This document shows positions 7,780 to 20,900 of a stretch of DNA of 64,000 nucleotides, in pieces. Position 1 is the stretch's first letter, and each line of letters begins with the position of its first letter. This stretch comes from SP5GCR1 sp965199685 (GTDB taxonomy: Bacteria > Pseudomonadota > Gammaproteobacteria > Poriferisulfidales > Oxydemutatoraceae): assembly GCA_965199685.1 (NCBI GenBank), contig OZ241323.1, forward strand, positions 1,860,001-1,924,000, given 5' to 3'. A program made the position numbers and the translations under genes. Below the pieces are notes generated by a model. It was not told the DNA's origin and searched no databases. It worked only from the letters and a program-made list of their open reading frames with translations.

Positions 7780-8745
7780 TTAGTGTGCGGAAATTGTTTG
7801 CAAATCAAGCCGTTTGAATAAATCCATATCACGTTCCGCCTTGGGGTTAGCGGTGGTCAGCAATTTCTCTCCGTAAAACACAGAGTTTGCTCCGGCGAAG
7901 AAACACAAAGCCTGCATTTCTTCAGACATGAGTTCACGACCCGCAGAAAGCCGCAACCACGACTTGGGCATTATCATACGCGCGGTTGCAATCGTGCGCA
8001 CAAACTCTAAACTATCAAGAGCTTCTGTGCCGTAGAGAGGCGTGCCTTCAACCTGCACCAATAGATTAATCGGCACCGATTCAGGATGTGTTTCTAGGTT
8101 CGCTAATTGACAAAGCAAGCCGACACGCTCGGCACGAGATTCACCCATACCAAGTATGCCCCCGCAACATACCTTAATACCTGCTGCCTTGACACGGTCT
8201 AATGTCGTAAGCCGTTCTTCGTAGGTGCGTGTGGTAATAATATTGCCGTAAAACTCCGGTGAGGTGTCCAAGTTATGGTTGTAATAATCAAGCCCCGCAC
8301 TCGCCAATCTGTGCGTTTGTGCTTCACTCAACATGCCCAATGTTGCGCAAGTTTCTAAACCCATAGCTTTGACCGCTTCCACCATTTCGGCAACCCGTTC
8401 TAGATTTCTATCGGTTGGGGATCGCCACGCAGCCCCCATACAAAATCTATCTGCGCCGCTTTGTTTAGCGCGCTTTGCTGCCTTAAGCACTTCTTCGGTA
8501 GCCAACAAACGTTCCGGACTTAGGTTGGTATTGTGGTGAATACTTTGCGGGCAGTATGCACAATCCTCCGGGCATCCTCCGGTTTTAATCGATAACAAAG
8601 TACTGATTTGTATTTTTTGAGGATCGTGAAATTGCCTATGAATACTTTGTGCCTTGAATAAAAGGTCGTTGAACGGCATTGCCATTAAAGCCGTTATTTC
8701 CTGCTGTTGCCAGTCGTTCCTTATGCGGATTTTGCGCTTAGTCAT
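7780..8745 (-). CDS. bioB: Biotin synthase
   Basis: BioB is a radical-SAM enzyme that inserts sulfur into dethiobiotin. The motif CPEDCAYC (C58, C62, C65) binds the [4Fe-4S] cluster, and FCMGAAWRSPTDRNLERV, ETCATLGML, YYNHNLDTSPEFYG and the C-terminal GANSVFYGEKLLTT are classical biotin synthase blocks. The ATG at 8745 (321 residues) has an AGGA ribosome site ten bases upstream, so I prefer it to an in-frame TTG at 8772 that would add nine polar residues. It is the first gene of bioB-bioF. I found no copy of the enterobacterial BirA operator upstream. Confidence 0.97.
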   Translation of the reverse strand: MTKRKIRIRNDWQQQEITALMAMPFNDLLFKAQSIHRQFHDPQKIQISTLLSIKTGGCPEDCAYCPQSIHHNTNLSPERLLATEEVLKAAKRAKQSGADRFCMGAAWRSPTDRNLERVAEMVEAVKAMGLETCATLGMLSEAQTHRLASAGLDYYNHNLDTSPEFYGNIITTRTYEERLTTLDRVKAAGIKVCCGGILGMGESRAERVGLLCQLANLETHPESVPINLLVQVEGTPLYGTEALDSLEFVRTIATARMIMPKSWLRLSAGRELMSEEMQALCFFAGANSVFYGEKLLTTANPKAERDMDLFKRLDLQTISAH

Positions 8746-8783
8746 TGAATGGTTATCCTCGTTGTTTATCAATCAAAGTGTTC

Positions 8784-8811
8784 ATTATAAGAGATGTGGT
8801 TCTGTTGAAAG
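8784..8811 (-). promoter_or_regulatory. Possible promoter of bioB-bioF
   Basis: A perfect TATAAT (8789-8784, minus strand) lies 38 bases before the bioB ATG. The best -35 candidate, CTTTCA at 8811-8806 with a 16-base spacer, is poor. Confidence 0.35.
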
Positions 8812-8825
8812 GTATTTCATAGAAT

Positions 8826-8981
8826 TGTAGGGGCGGACTAGCATGTCCGCCCTAAAGTACCGTTTTGTATCATTATAATCGCCACGCGCCATCGAATTAT
8901 GGTTACCAAAAATAAAATGGATGAATGTATTGATTGTGCAGACGCAACGCGTTAGGGAGGGCATGTTAGCCCTCCCCTACA
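8826..8981. repeat. MITE-like element with 30-base terminal palindromes
   Basis: A 156-base segment between bioB and the giant gene starts with TGTAGGGGCGGACTAGCATG and ends with the inverted relative of the same 30-base unit (8,952-8,981). The two ends match at 25 of 30 positions when one is inverted. Each end is itself a hairpin, and four of the five differences form two compensated base pairs (C-G to A-T, A-T to G-C). The middle shows no gene. The far end lies four bases beyond the giant gene's stop, so it may end that transcript. Single units of this palindrome also occur near 47.6 kb and 60.55 kb. Confidence 0.6.
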
Positions 8982-8985
8982 GTTC

Positions 8986-11900
8986 TTATTGTAAAAATCC
9001 TTCCAAGAATACTTTGACTCGCAGTCTAATAACTCCTTGCTCCTCAATGATTTGAGAGTCATCATCCAGTCCTTGAAGCTCTATCTGTGTCGTATGCTCG
9101 CTTCGCTGACCCAAGCTGTCTATTATCGTAGTCCGTACACGGTAGGCAGTTCCCGGTGCCGAATACTCACCATCTGGCAACGTATAACTCATTCCGTCTA
9201 CGCCCTCTAGCTCACGGAACTCATCTGAACCTACGGGGCAATGCTCCCATACATGCGTCTTTTCTTCAATGCCATTGTCGTCTCTTAACTCGTCGTTGAA
9301 TTGCAATACACCATCGGGCAATTCTACAAGGGTTGTCGTGCCAGTGGTCGGGCTGTCTATTTGCAATACGATGCTCATAGTTTCAGTCGTGCCGTCGTCA
9401 TTGTTGACCTGTATCTCCAACATCTGTTCCGACATGTCGCTGATATAATCCGTGTCGGCGATGCCGCTGAACATCAATCCCAACTCCGACTCCGAATATT
9501 CCATCCACTCCGGCATATTCAACACCTCATAGCTTTGCATGCCATTCAGAGTACTTCTTGAAAACACATAATCAAATGGCGCATTCGCTCCAACGATTTG
9601 CGACGGCGCACTTTGCTCGGCTCGTGAAATCTTGAGGCGATAGGTTCTGCTCACTTGCGACGCAAACTCAACCTTCACTGTGATTAGCGTTGTCTCCGAA
9701 GTAGCCAACGAAATCTCAGGACTTAAGCTACCGCTTGCTACACTTTTGCTGAAGCCGTTGTCGCTGCTGATACTTATGTCGACAACACCAGTGGGCGTGG
9801 CAGTCGGGCGCAATTTGATCGTATCCACCTCGTTGGCTATCAGCAAACGATAATCAAATACTTCGCTGTTAAACATATAGGGTATTTCTTCACTAGTTAA
9901 TACAGACAAACCCAACAACCCAACTCGTTGACCGGGCATCAGTGTGCCGTCGCTCTGTTTAAGAGCAGGGTATTGTTGTGGCGTGCCAAAATCCCATACC
10001 GTGGGATCCCAGCTACTATATATCCCGGTCGCCGTCGTAGGAGACTGTAGCTGTGCTGTCACCTTGCCTTCGCCACTACCTGCACTTTGGGTTTTGCCAC
10101 TCGTTGTCTTATCCCAATAGCTGGTCGTGATACTATTTTGAGATAAACCAACCAGACCCCCTGACCTAGAACGGAAGCCAGTCGCAATAACAGAACCCAC
10201 CGAATAGCTGTTGATAATTTCACCGACATGGTGTCCGACTAAGCCGCCAACATAATTGCTCCCTTCAACAGCGGCAAACGAGTAGCTATCCCTAATCGTA
10301 TAGCGCACCGCATTGTAGCCCACTAAACCACCCACTGTGTTTGCTCCTGCCACTTCACCCATTGCATAACTACCGATGACGATACCACCACCACTATTAA
10401 TGCCGATTAGTCCACCGACGTAATAGCCTCTCCCTTCTACATCGGCAATCGCATAACTAGTGCTAACACGACCGTTAGCACCAGTGTTGTCGCCAACTAA
10501 ACCGCCGACACGGTCAAAACCTTTTACAACACTCAGCGCATGACTATCAGATAGATCACAGACTAACAGATAACCTACTAAGCCACCCGCCGAGTTATAT
10601 CCTATACTCACAGTGCCTGTTGCATGACTGCCGGTAATACTGGAATATGAACAGTCACCTACTAAACCACCTGCCTTAGCCTGTGCTACCACATCACCAG
10701 TCATATAGCTGTTACTGATACTTATACCATTGAACATAGCACCGACTAAGCCACCTGCGGATATCCGTGCTTTAATATCTGCATCTATCAATCCGACACC
10801 GTTAATGCTAGCGTTGCGACCAGAAGCAACACCAAATAAACCAACATGCCCTTCTTGTTCTCTATCAATCATTAGGTTGGAAATCGTGTGGTTGTTGCCT
10901 TCAAACGTTGCCTCAAGCCTCATTGGCTTCCAGCCAGCTCCTGTCGTCCAAGCTGTCTTGTTGGCAATATCTCGATAATGATCATCATTATTGAAATCCA
11001 AATCTCTACTCAATTCGTATCCTCTACATCCACCTTCACCACAACCTGTGGTGATCTTTATCGCCGTTTCGTCTTCTCTATAGCCACTGCCATCCCATTG
11101 ATAGCGCATTGCGTTCAATCCCTCCAAATCGCAAATCTCTATCAGACCGTCATCGTCTTGGTCTACATCTGTTGTTCCACAGGATACTAGAGGAGGTGCT
11201 TCAACTTCTACTCTTAGTTCAACCTTCTCTGCACTTGCCGTAAGCGTCCCGCTGTCGTCGCTCGCAGTCAATAGCAAACTCAACGAACCTGCTTGTAATG
11301 CGGTTATTTGGAACTCGGCTGTTCTCGTCTCACCGACACCAGCACTCAGCAATATATGTGGCGGTTCTATCAGTACTATCTCCGTCATTGTCGGAACCTG
11401 TGCTATCGTCAGTGTCACAATATCGTCCTCATCAACTTCCGATATGACCACTGAGACCATCGTCGTCTGTCCGGATATTAGCCTGATAGAACTATTGTTG
11501 TGCGGCAACTCTATACTCGGACTAGTATTCGTTTTACCTTGATAGGCTAAGAAATCGGATACGACTTCCTCAATATAGCCTTGCCCGTCGGTGTAACTCA
11601 CCACCACGCGGTATTGGATGGTACCTCTGGTGTACTCTGGAGCGACATACACCTCGCTCGTACCAGCAGATACGTTCGCCCATGCAGATTGGACATCTTC
11701 TCTGCTCTGCCATTGATAGCTGATATTGCTACCGCCGCCGTCGGGATCGCCGCTTAAATCTATGGACGGGGCAGTAAGCTCTCGCTCGTTTAGGATTGGT
11801 GCGCCTAATCCTGTAATCTGTCCATTGTTGCGCTTGGCTATGGTTATGACTACTTGTTGTGCAGTACTCCCCACATCGCTCATTACATCCAACATGATTG

Positions 11901-14900
11901 CCAAATTGACGGTGTTTGCATCAGCAGACACATAATCTTCCGGCACCTCAATCGTGATACTGCCCTGGGTTATAGGTTCTATCAGCAAGTCTCCATCTGA
12001 TACTTGCGACCAACGATAACTCAACGGAATGATGCTCGTACTGCTTGTAGACAATGCCGTTAATGTGATGCTATCACCTTCGTTAATGGCACCCACCGGC
12101 ACACCAGCAATCTCTACGCTTAGTCGGTGTGATAAATCAGGTCGCCCTCTAGGCTGGTTGGGCATTACCCTGCCGTCGCTGTATTTAAGTATGGGATATT
12201 CTTCGGTTGTTCCAAAATCCCACACTTCACTACTCCAACCATAATAAATCTCAGTTGAAGTGCTCCCCGCTGCTATAGGTGATTGCAACTCTACCGTAGT
12301 CTTACCCTCGCCACCAGCACTCGTCGTTTGCCCGCTAGTCCACTTGTCCCAATAGCTACTCATGATAGTGCCATAGTAATTATAACCAACTAAACCACTC
12401 AACTCAGACGAGCCCGAGATAGAACCTGTCGCATAGCTATTCGTAATACTACTATCTCGCCAATTACTACCAACTAAACCACCTACTTGATAGGTTCCTA
12501 CGATAGAACCCGTCGCATAGCTATTCGTAATACTACTACCTAGCCAATTCTGACCCACTAAACCGCCTATCTCAGAGATCCCTACGATAGAACCCGTCGC
12601 ATAGCTGCTCATAATGCTACCACTAGAATTATCACCAACTAAACCACCTATTTGAGAGGTTCCCATGATAGAAACCGCCGCATAGCTGTTCGTAATAGTG
12701 CCACTAAAATTATCCCCAACTAAACCGCCTACACTATCATATCCTGAAACGGAACCTGTCGCATAGCTGTTCGTAATAAAACCGCTATTACTACCAGATA
12801 AACTACCAGTATTAGAAGCGTTGGTATTTATGATATTTACATCTAGGAAACCAATATTAGCAACTTTAGCCTCATCTCTTATATTATGGAAAAAACCTAC
12901 GGAACCACTAGATCTGTTAATCATTAGATTAGAGATGGTATGACCATTACCATCAAAAGTTTTTGCAATGTAACCAATTGGTAGCCAACCTGTTCCAGTT
13001 GTCCATGTGATCTTGTTAGCTGTTGAACTATAACTATCGTCGTCGTTGAAGTCTAAGTCTCGGGTTAGCTCGTAACCTTCGCAACCAGTAGCAGGGCAAC
13101 CTAGAGTAATCTTCATTATAGATGTGCTAGGCTTATAGCCGGTGCCGTCCGACTGATAGCGCATTGCGTTCAACCCTTCCAAGTTGCATATCTCTATCAG
13201 ACCATCGTCGTCTTGGTCTATATCGGTCGTTCCACAAGATGTTAGGCTTGCTATTTCTATAAGAGAGTATCTGCTTTCATAAACTACAGCTGGCGAGATA
13301 ACTTCCTCGTTATAGCCTTGCCCATCAGTGTATCTCACGACCACACGATACTGGAAAGTGCCGAAAACATTCTCTGGAATGGTATACGCACTGTTTGTGC
13401 CAGTAGGCACGTTTATCCATGCAGTTCGGGTGGTTTGATTGCTTTCTCTGCTCTGCCATTGATAGCTGATAGTGCTACCACCGCCGTCAGGATCACCATT
13501 TAAATCTATAGACGGGGCAGTAAGCTCCCTCTCGTTTAGGCTGGGTGTGCCTAATGCTGCAATCTGACCATTGTTGCGCTTGGCTATGGTTATGAACACT
13601 TGTTGTGCAGTACTGCCCACATCGCTAATTGCTTCCAGCATGATTGCCAAATTGACAGTATCTGCGCCTGCAGACACATAATCCTCCGGCACCTCAATTG
13701 TCACGCTGCTTTGGGTTGTAGGCTCTATCAGCAAGCCCTCGTCTGATATTTGCGACCAACTGTAATTCAATGGAATGATGCTCGTACTGCTTGTAGACAA
13801 TGCCGTTAATGTGATGCTATCACCTTCGTTAATGGCACCCACCGGCACACCAGCAATCTCTACGCTTAGTCGGTGTGATAAATCAGGTCGCTCTCTAGGC
13901 TGGTTGGGCATTACCGTGCCGTCGCTGTATTTAAGTATGGGATATTCTTCGGTTGTTCCAAAATCCCACACTTCACTACTCCAACCATAATAAATCTCAG
14001 TTGAAGTGCTCCCCGCTGCTATAGGTGATTGCAACTCTACCGTAGTCTTACCCTCGCCACCAGCACTCGTCGTTTGCCTGCTAGTCCACTTGTCCCAATA
14101 GCTACTCATGATAGTGCCATAGTAATTATAACCAACTAAACCACTCAACTCAGACGAGCCCGAGATAGAACCTGTCGCATAGCTGTTCGTGATACTACTA
14201 TACCTCCAATTACTACCAACTAAACCACCTACTTGATAGGTTCCTACGATAGAACCCGTCGCATAGCTATTCGTAATACTACTATCTCGCCAATTCTGAC
14301 CTACTAAACCGCCTATCTCAGAGATCCCTACGATAGAACCCGTCGCATAGCTGCTCGTAATGCTACCACCAGAATTATCACCAACTAAACCACCTATTTG
14401 AGAGGTTCCCATGATAGAAACCGCCGCATAGCTGTTCGTAATAGTGCCACCAGAATTATCACCAATTAAACCGCCTACACTATCATATCCTGAAACGGAA
14501 CCTGTCGCATAGCTGTTCGTAATAAAACCGCTATTACTACCAGATAAACTACCAGTATCAGAAGCGTTGGTATTTATGATATTTACATCTAGGAAACCAA
14601 TATTAGCAACTTTAGCCTCATCTCCTATATTATGGAAAAAACCTACGGAACCACTAGATCTGTTAATCATTAGATTAGAGATGGTATGACCATTACCATC
14701 AAAAGTTTTTGCAATGTAACCGATTGGTAGCCAACCTGTTCCAGTTGTCCATGTGATCTTGTTAGCTGTTGAACTATAGCTGTCGTCGTCGTTGAAGTCT
14801 AAGTCTCGGGTTAGCTCATAGCCTTTACAGCCGATAGCTGGACAACCTAGAGTAATCTTCATTGTGGATGTACTCGGCCTATAGCCGGTGCCGTCCGATT

Positions 14901-17900
14901 GATAGCGGATTGCGCTCAATCCTTCCAAGTCGCATATCTCTATCAGACCATCGTCGTCTTGGTCTATGTCTGTTGTTCTACAAGATGTTAGACTTGCTAT
15001 TTCTATAAGGGAATATCTGCTCTCATAGACTACAGATCGCGAGATAACCTCTTCGTTATAGCCTTGTCCGTCAGTGTAACTCACGACCACGCGGTATTGG
15101 AAGATACCTATCACATCCTCTGCAATGGTATACGCTTCGCTCGTGCCGGCAGATATATTTGTCCATGCGGTTGCGGTGCTCTCTCTGCTTTGCCATTGAT
15201 AGCTGATGTTGCTACCACTGCCGTCAGGGTCGCCACTCAAATCTATAAATGGAGCGGTAAGCTCTCGCTCGTTTAGGTTAGGTGCTCCTAATGCCGCAAT
15301 CTTACCGTTATTGCGCTTGGCTATGGTGATTGCTATCTGATGTCTAATGCTACCCACATAGCTACTTACTTCCAATGCCAGCACTAAATTACTGCTATTT
15401 GCGCTCGTCGCAACATAATCTTCTGCCACCTCAATCGTCACACTGCTTCGGGTTGTATGCCTTATCTGCAAGTCTCCGCCCGATACTTGCGACCAACTAT
15501 AATTCAGCGGAATGATGCTCGCACTGCTCGTGGACAGTGCTGTTAGTGTAATGCTCTCGCCTTCGTTAATGGCATCCACTGGCACACCGGCAATCTCTAC
15601 TTGCGGCATCTGTGGTATATCCTCAGGAGGTTCTCTACCTTGATCAGGCATTACCGTGCCATCGCTATACTTAAGTGCAGGATACTGCTTGGTCGTGCCA
15701 AAATCCCACACGGCGGTACTCCAGCTACTATATATCCCGATTGCCGTCGTAGGTTCTTGCAGTTCTATCGTGGTCTTACCTCCGCCACTAATATCAGCAC
15801 CCCAACCATAATAAATCTCAGTTAAAGTGCTTCCTAAAGTATCAGCACCCCAACCATAATAAACCTCAGTTAAAGTGCTTCCTAGTGTCGTAGGTTCTTG
15901 CGGTCCTCCGCTACCTGCCGTCTGCCCGCTAGTCCATCTATCCCAATAGCTATTCGTGATGCTTCCATCATAATTATTACCAATTAAACCGCCTACATCA
16001 GCAAATCGCACATTTACTGTGACAAAACCTGTCGCATAGCTGTTCGTGATGCTGCTATTATTTTCACCAATTAAACCACCTACATAAGCAGACCGCCCGT
16101 TTCCTGTAACAGAACCCGTCGCATAGCTGTTCGTGATGCTTCCATCATAATTATTACCAACTAAACCGCCTACATCAGCAGACCACCACCCAGTCCCTGA
16201 GACAGAACCCGTCGCATAGCTGTTCATGATGCTTCCATCATGAGTACGAGCGACTAAACCACCTACTTGAGCATAACGACCAGTTCCCTTAACAGAACCT
16301 GTCGCATAACTATTGATGATGATGCCGCCTTCATTTGCACCGACCAAGCCACCTACATTAACACCATTAGAAACACTCCCTGTAACAGAACTCGTCGCAT
16401 AGCTGTTCATGACACTGCCATCATAACTACCACCAATTAAACCGCCTACAGCAACATGAGAACCAGTTCCTTTAACAGAACCCGTCGCATAGCTGCTCGT
16501 TATAGAGGCATAATTCCCACCGGCTAAACCGCCTACAGCAATATTAGAACCAGTCCCAGTCACATTGATATTAAGTAAACCAATGTCAATGATTTTAGAT
16601 CGCCTTGCTACACGACCAAATAAACCTACATATTTAGTGTTAGGTTTGTTAATCATAAGGTTAGAAATGGTATGACTGTTACCATCAAAAGTTGCTGTGA
16701 AATGCGGTATTGGTTGCCAACTTCTACCTGTAGTCCATGTGATCTTGTTTGCCGTAGAACTATAGCTGTCGTCGTCGTTGAAGTCTAAATCTTGGGTTAG
16801 CTCATAACCTATGCAACCACCATCAGGGCGGCAACCCATAGTAATTACCGGCGAAGATTGATTTATCCTGTAACCAGTGCCGTCCATTTGATAGCGTATT
16901 GCGTTCAATCCCTCCAAGTCGCATATCTCTATTAGACCGTCATCGTCTTGGTCTATATCAGTTGTTCCACAAGATGTTAGACTTACTATTTCTGCTCGCG
17001 GTATTTGCGGTCGCTCTCTAGGTTGATCAGGTATCACCGTGCCGTCGCTGTATTTAAGCGCAGGATATTGCTCAGGTGTGCCAAAATCCCATACGCTGGT
17101 ACTCCAGCTTCTATATATCCCAGTTGATGCCGTAGGTGATTGCAGTTGGGTGGTCGTTTGACCAAGCCCGTAAGTGCCACTAAAAATACCACTAACACTC
17201 ATATCCCAATAACTGTTGATAACACTGCCAATATTATTTCCTAGTATCCCTCCCCTATTACCGCTGCTGCTAGTGATTCTAGAAACCGTATAGCTATTAG
17301 TAACCGTCCCGGCACTATAATTACAACCTACTATGCCACCAATATAGCTACCGCCCGACACGCTCACATTGGTATAACTATTAGTAATCCTGCCGTGGTT
17401 GTCGCCAACCAAACCACCAGCACTATCTCCCCCTCGTATTGTGCCTGTTGCATAGCTATTGCTTATTACACCACCACTATTCACGCCAGCCAAGCTACCT
17501 ATACCCCAGCTTCCTCTAACATTGGCATTGATTAAACCGATACCTTCAATTCTAGATGAACCTCCTATTCCTCCAAACAAACCAATGTTTCTAGCAGAAG
17601 GCCTATCTATCATCAAATTAGAGATGCGATGTTTATTAGCCTTGAATATCGCATTGAACGGACTATCTTCTGTTCCTATTGGTTGCCAACCTGTACCTGT
17701 AGTCCAAACAACTTTGTTAGCTGTTGAGCTATAGCTATTGTAGTCGTTAAAGTCTAAATCTCTAGTTAGCTCATAGCCCTTGCAGCCGGTAGCAGGACAA
17801 CCTGCAGTAATCTTTGTCGTAGATGAACTCGGCCTGTAGCCAGTGCCGTCCATCTGATAGCGGATTGCGTTCAGTCCCTCCAAGTTGCATATCTCTATCA

Positions 17901-20900
17901 GACCGTCGTCGTCTTGGTCTATGTCTGTTGTTCCACAGGATGTTAGGCTTATTATTTCTGCAAAAGAATATCTGCTCTCATAGACTACGGCTTCCGATAT
18001 TACTTCCTCGCTATAGCCTTGTCCATCGGCATAACTCACAACCACACGATACTGGACAGTGCCGAAAACATTCTCTGGGATGGTATACCCTTCGCTCGTG
18101 CCAGCAGGCACATTCGCCCACACAGATTGGGCATCTTCTCTGCTTTGCCATTGGTAGCTGATATTGCTACCACCACCGTCAGGATCGCCACTCAAATCTA
18201 TAGACGGAGCAATCAGCTCTCTCTCGTTTAGGCTTGGTGCGCCTAATACCGAAACCTTGCCGTTGTTGCGCTTAGCTATAGTGATTAATACATGTTGTGT
18301 GGTACTCCCCACATCACTCATTGCTAACAGCACGATTGCTAAATTGACGGTGTTTGCGCCTGCAGACACATAATCTGCCGGCACATCAATCGTGATACTG
18401 TTTTGGGTTATAGGTTCTATCAGCAAGTCTCCATCTGATACTTGCGACCAACTATAATTCAATGGAATGATGCTCGTACTGCTTGTGGACATTGCCGTTA
18501 GCGTGACACCATCACCTTCGTTAATAGCACCCACCGGCACACCAGCGATCTCTACGCTTAGCCTGTGTGATAAATCAGGTCGCTCTCTAGGCTGATTGGG
18601 CAGCACCGTGCCGTCTCTGTGTTTGAGCGCAGGATATTGCTCAGTTGTGCCAAAGTCCCACACATCAGCACTCCAGCTACTATATATTCCAATCGCCATC
18701 GTGGGTTCTTGCAATTGCATCGTCGTCTTAGCTAGACCACCGGCACTCGTCGTTTTTCCGCTAGTCCATTTATCCCAATAGCTGGTACTGATGGTGTAAT
18801 AATCACTCCACCTATCACCAACTAAACCGCCTACATTATTTGCCCTATCTCCTGTAACAGAACCCGCCGCATAGCTGCTTGTGATCCTACTCGAATAAGT
18901 ATAACCAACTAAACCGCCCATATTATTTGCCCTATCTCCTGTAACAGAACCTGTCGCATAACTGTTCGTAATGCTACCGCGATGATGAACAGCAACCAAA
19001 CCGCCTACATCAGAATAGCTACCATTCCCTATAACAGAACCTGTCACACAACTGTTTTGGATGGTCCCATAATTGTTACCAACTAAACCGCCTACCTGAA
19101 CAGAATAGCCAGTTCCTTTAACAGAACCTGTCACACAGCTGTTTTGAATGGTTCCATAATCATTATTACCAATTAAACCACCTATGCTAGAGAACAACCA
19201 TTTTGTACCTGTGATGTCAACATTTAGCAAACCTAGATTGATAACTTCAGCATTTCTTTGTGTATAAGCAAACAAGCCTATATAAAAAGCATCACTGTTA
19301 ATCATAAGATTAGAGACGCTATAGCCGTTGCCTTCAAAGACTGCTGTAAAGGCGTTGTGCGGTCGTCCAATTGGCTCCCAACCGCTACCCGTAGTCCATC
19401 TCCGTTTGTTTGCTGATGCATTGTGATAACTATTAGCATCATGGAAGTCTAAACGCCTTACTAACTCGTAGCCTTTGCAGCCAGTGTCAGGACAACCTGC
19501 AGTAATCCTTATCGCCGTTTGACTTGTTCTATAGCCGGTGCCATCCATCTGATAGCGCATTGCGTTCAATCCTTCCAAATCGCAGAGCTCTATCAGACCA
19601 TCGTCATCTTGATCTATATCCGTTGTTTTACAAGATGTTAGGCTTGCTATCTCTACTTGCGGCATTTGCAATCGCTCTCTAGGCTGATTGGGTATGATTG
19701 TGCCATCGCTATATTTAAGCATAGGGTATTGCTTGGATGTACCGAAATCCCATACATCAGTATCCCAGCTACTATATATCCCGCTTGCCGTTGTGGGTGA
19801 TTGCAGTTCTATCGTAGTCTTACCTCGGTATCTGAGACTCGTTGTTATCCAGTTATTCCACATATCCCAATAACTGTTCGTAATGTTGTCGCTGACAGAA
19901 CCGACTAAGCCTCCTATGCGATCCCCAATATATATAACAGGACCTGTCGCATAGCTGTCCGTAATACTACCTGTGTTAGTACCAACTAAGCCTCCTATAG
20001 ATGAAGTATAATTCACTGTAACAGAGCCTGTCGCATAACTGTTTGTAATACTACCGTCATTATAACCAACTAAACCGCCTACACGAGCAGAGCGGACATG
20101 ATAATCCTCACCTTCCCCTGTAACAGAAACCGTCGCGTAGCTACTCGTGATGGTGCCAGAAGACCAATTCTCACCGACTAAACCACCTACCACTATAATA
20201 TAATCGTGATCAGTGCTTTTAACAAAACCTGTTGCGTAACTATTTGTGATAGAACCTTTATTGAAACTTACCAAGCCACCTGCACCATAACGCCCTACGA
20301 CACTTATATTTAGTAAGCCAATGTTCATAATTTTAGATTGTCCACCCGTATAACCAAACAAACCCCCATCGCTACTGTTATTGTTAACTGTAAGATTAGA
20401 AATCGTATAAGTGTTACCGTCAAAGGTCGCTACAAAGGGATTTTTATTATTAGTATTTCTATAGTACCCAATTGGGTTCCAACCTGTGCCTGTAGTCCAA
20501 ACAACCTTGTTTGCCGTTGAGCTATAGCTGTTGTCATCGTTGAAGTCTAAATCTATGGTTAGCTCATAGCCTTTGCAGCCAGTGGCAGGACAACCTGCGC
20601 TAATTTTTGGTGCTGAGCCGCTCGCTTTGTAGCCCGTTCCATCTAACTGATAACGGATTGCGTTCAATCCCTCTAAGTCGCATATCTCTATCAAACCATC
20701 GTTATCTTGGTCTATGTCTGTTGTTCCACAAGATGTTAGGCTTGCTATTTCTATAAGAGAGTATCTGCTCTCGTAGATCACGGTCTCTGAGATAACCTCT
20801 TCGTTATAGCCTTGCCCGTCGGTGTAACTCACTATCGCACGATACTGGACAGTGCCGAAAATATTCTCCGGAATGGTATACACCCTGTTCGTACCAGCAG

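Noticed and set aside
8746..8830. BirA operator upstream of bioB
   Set aside because: No TTGTAAACC-type inverted repeat is present.
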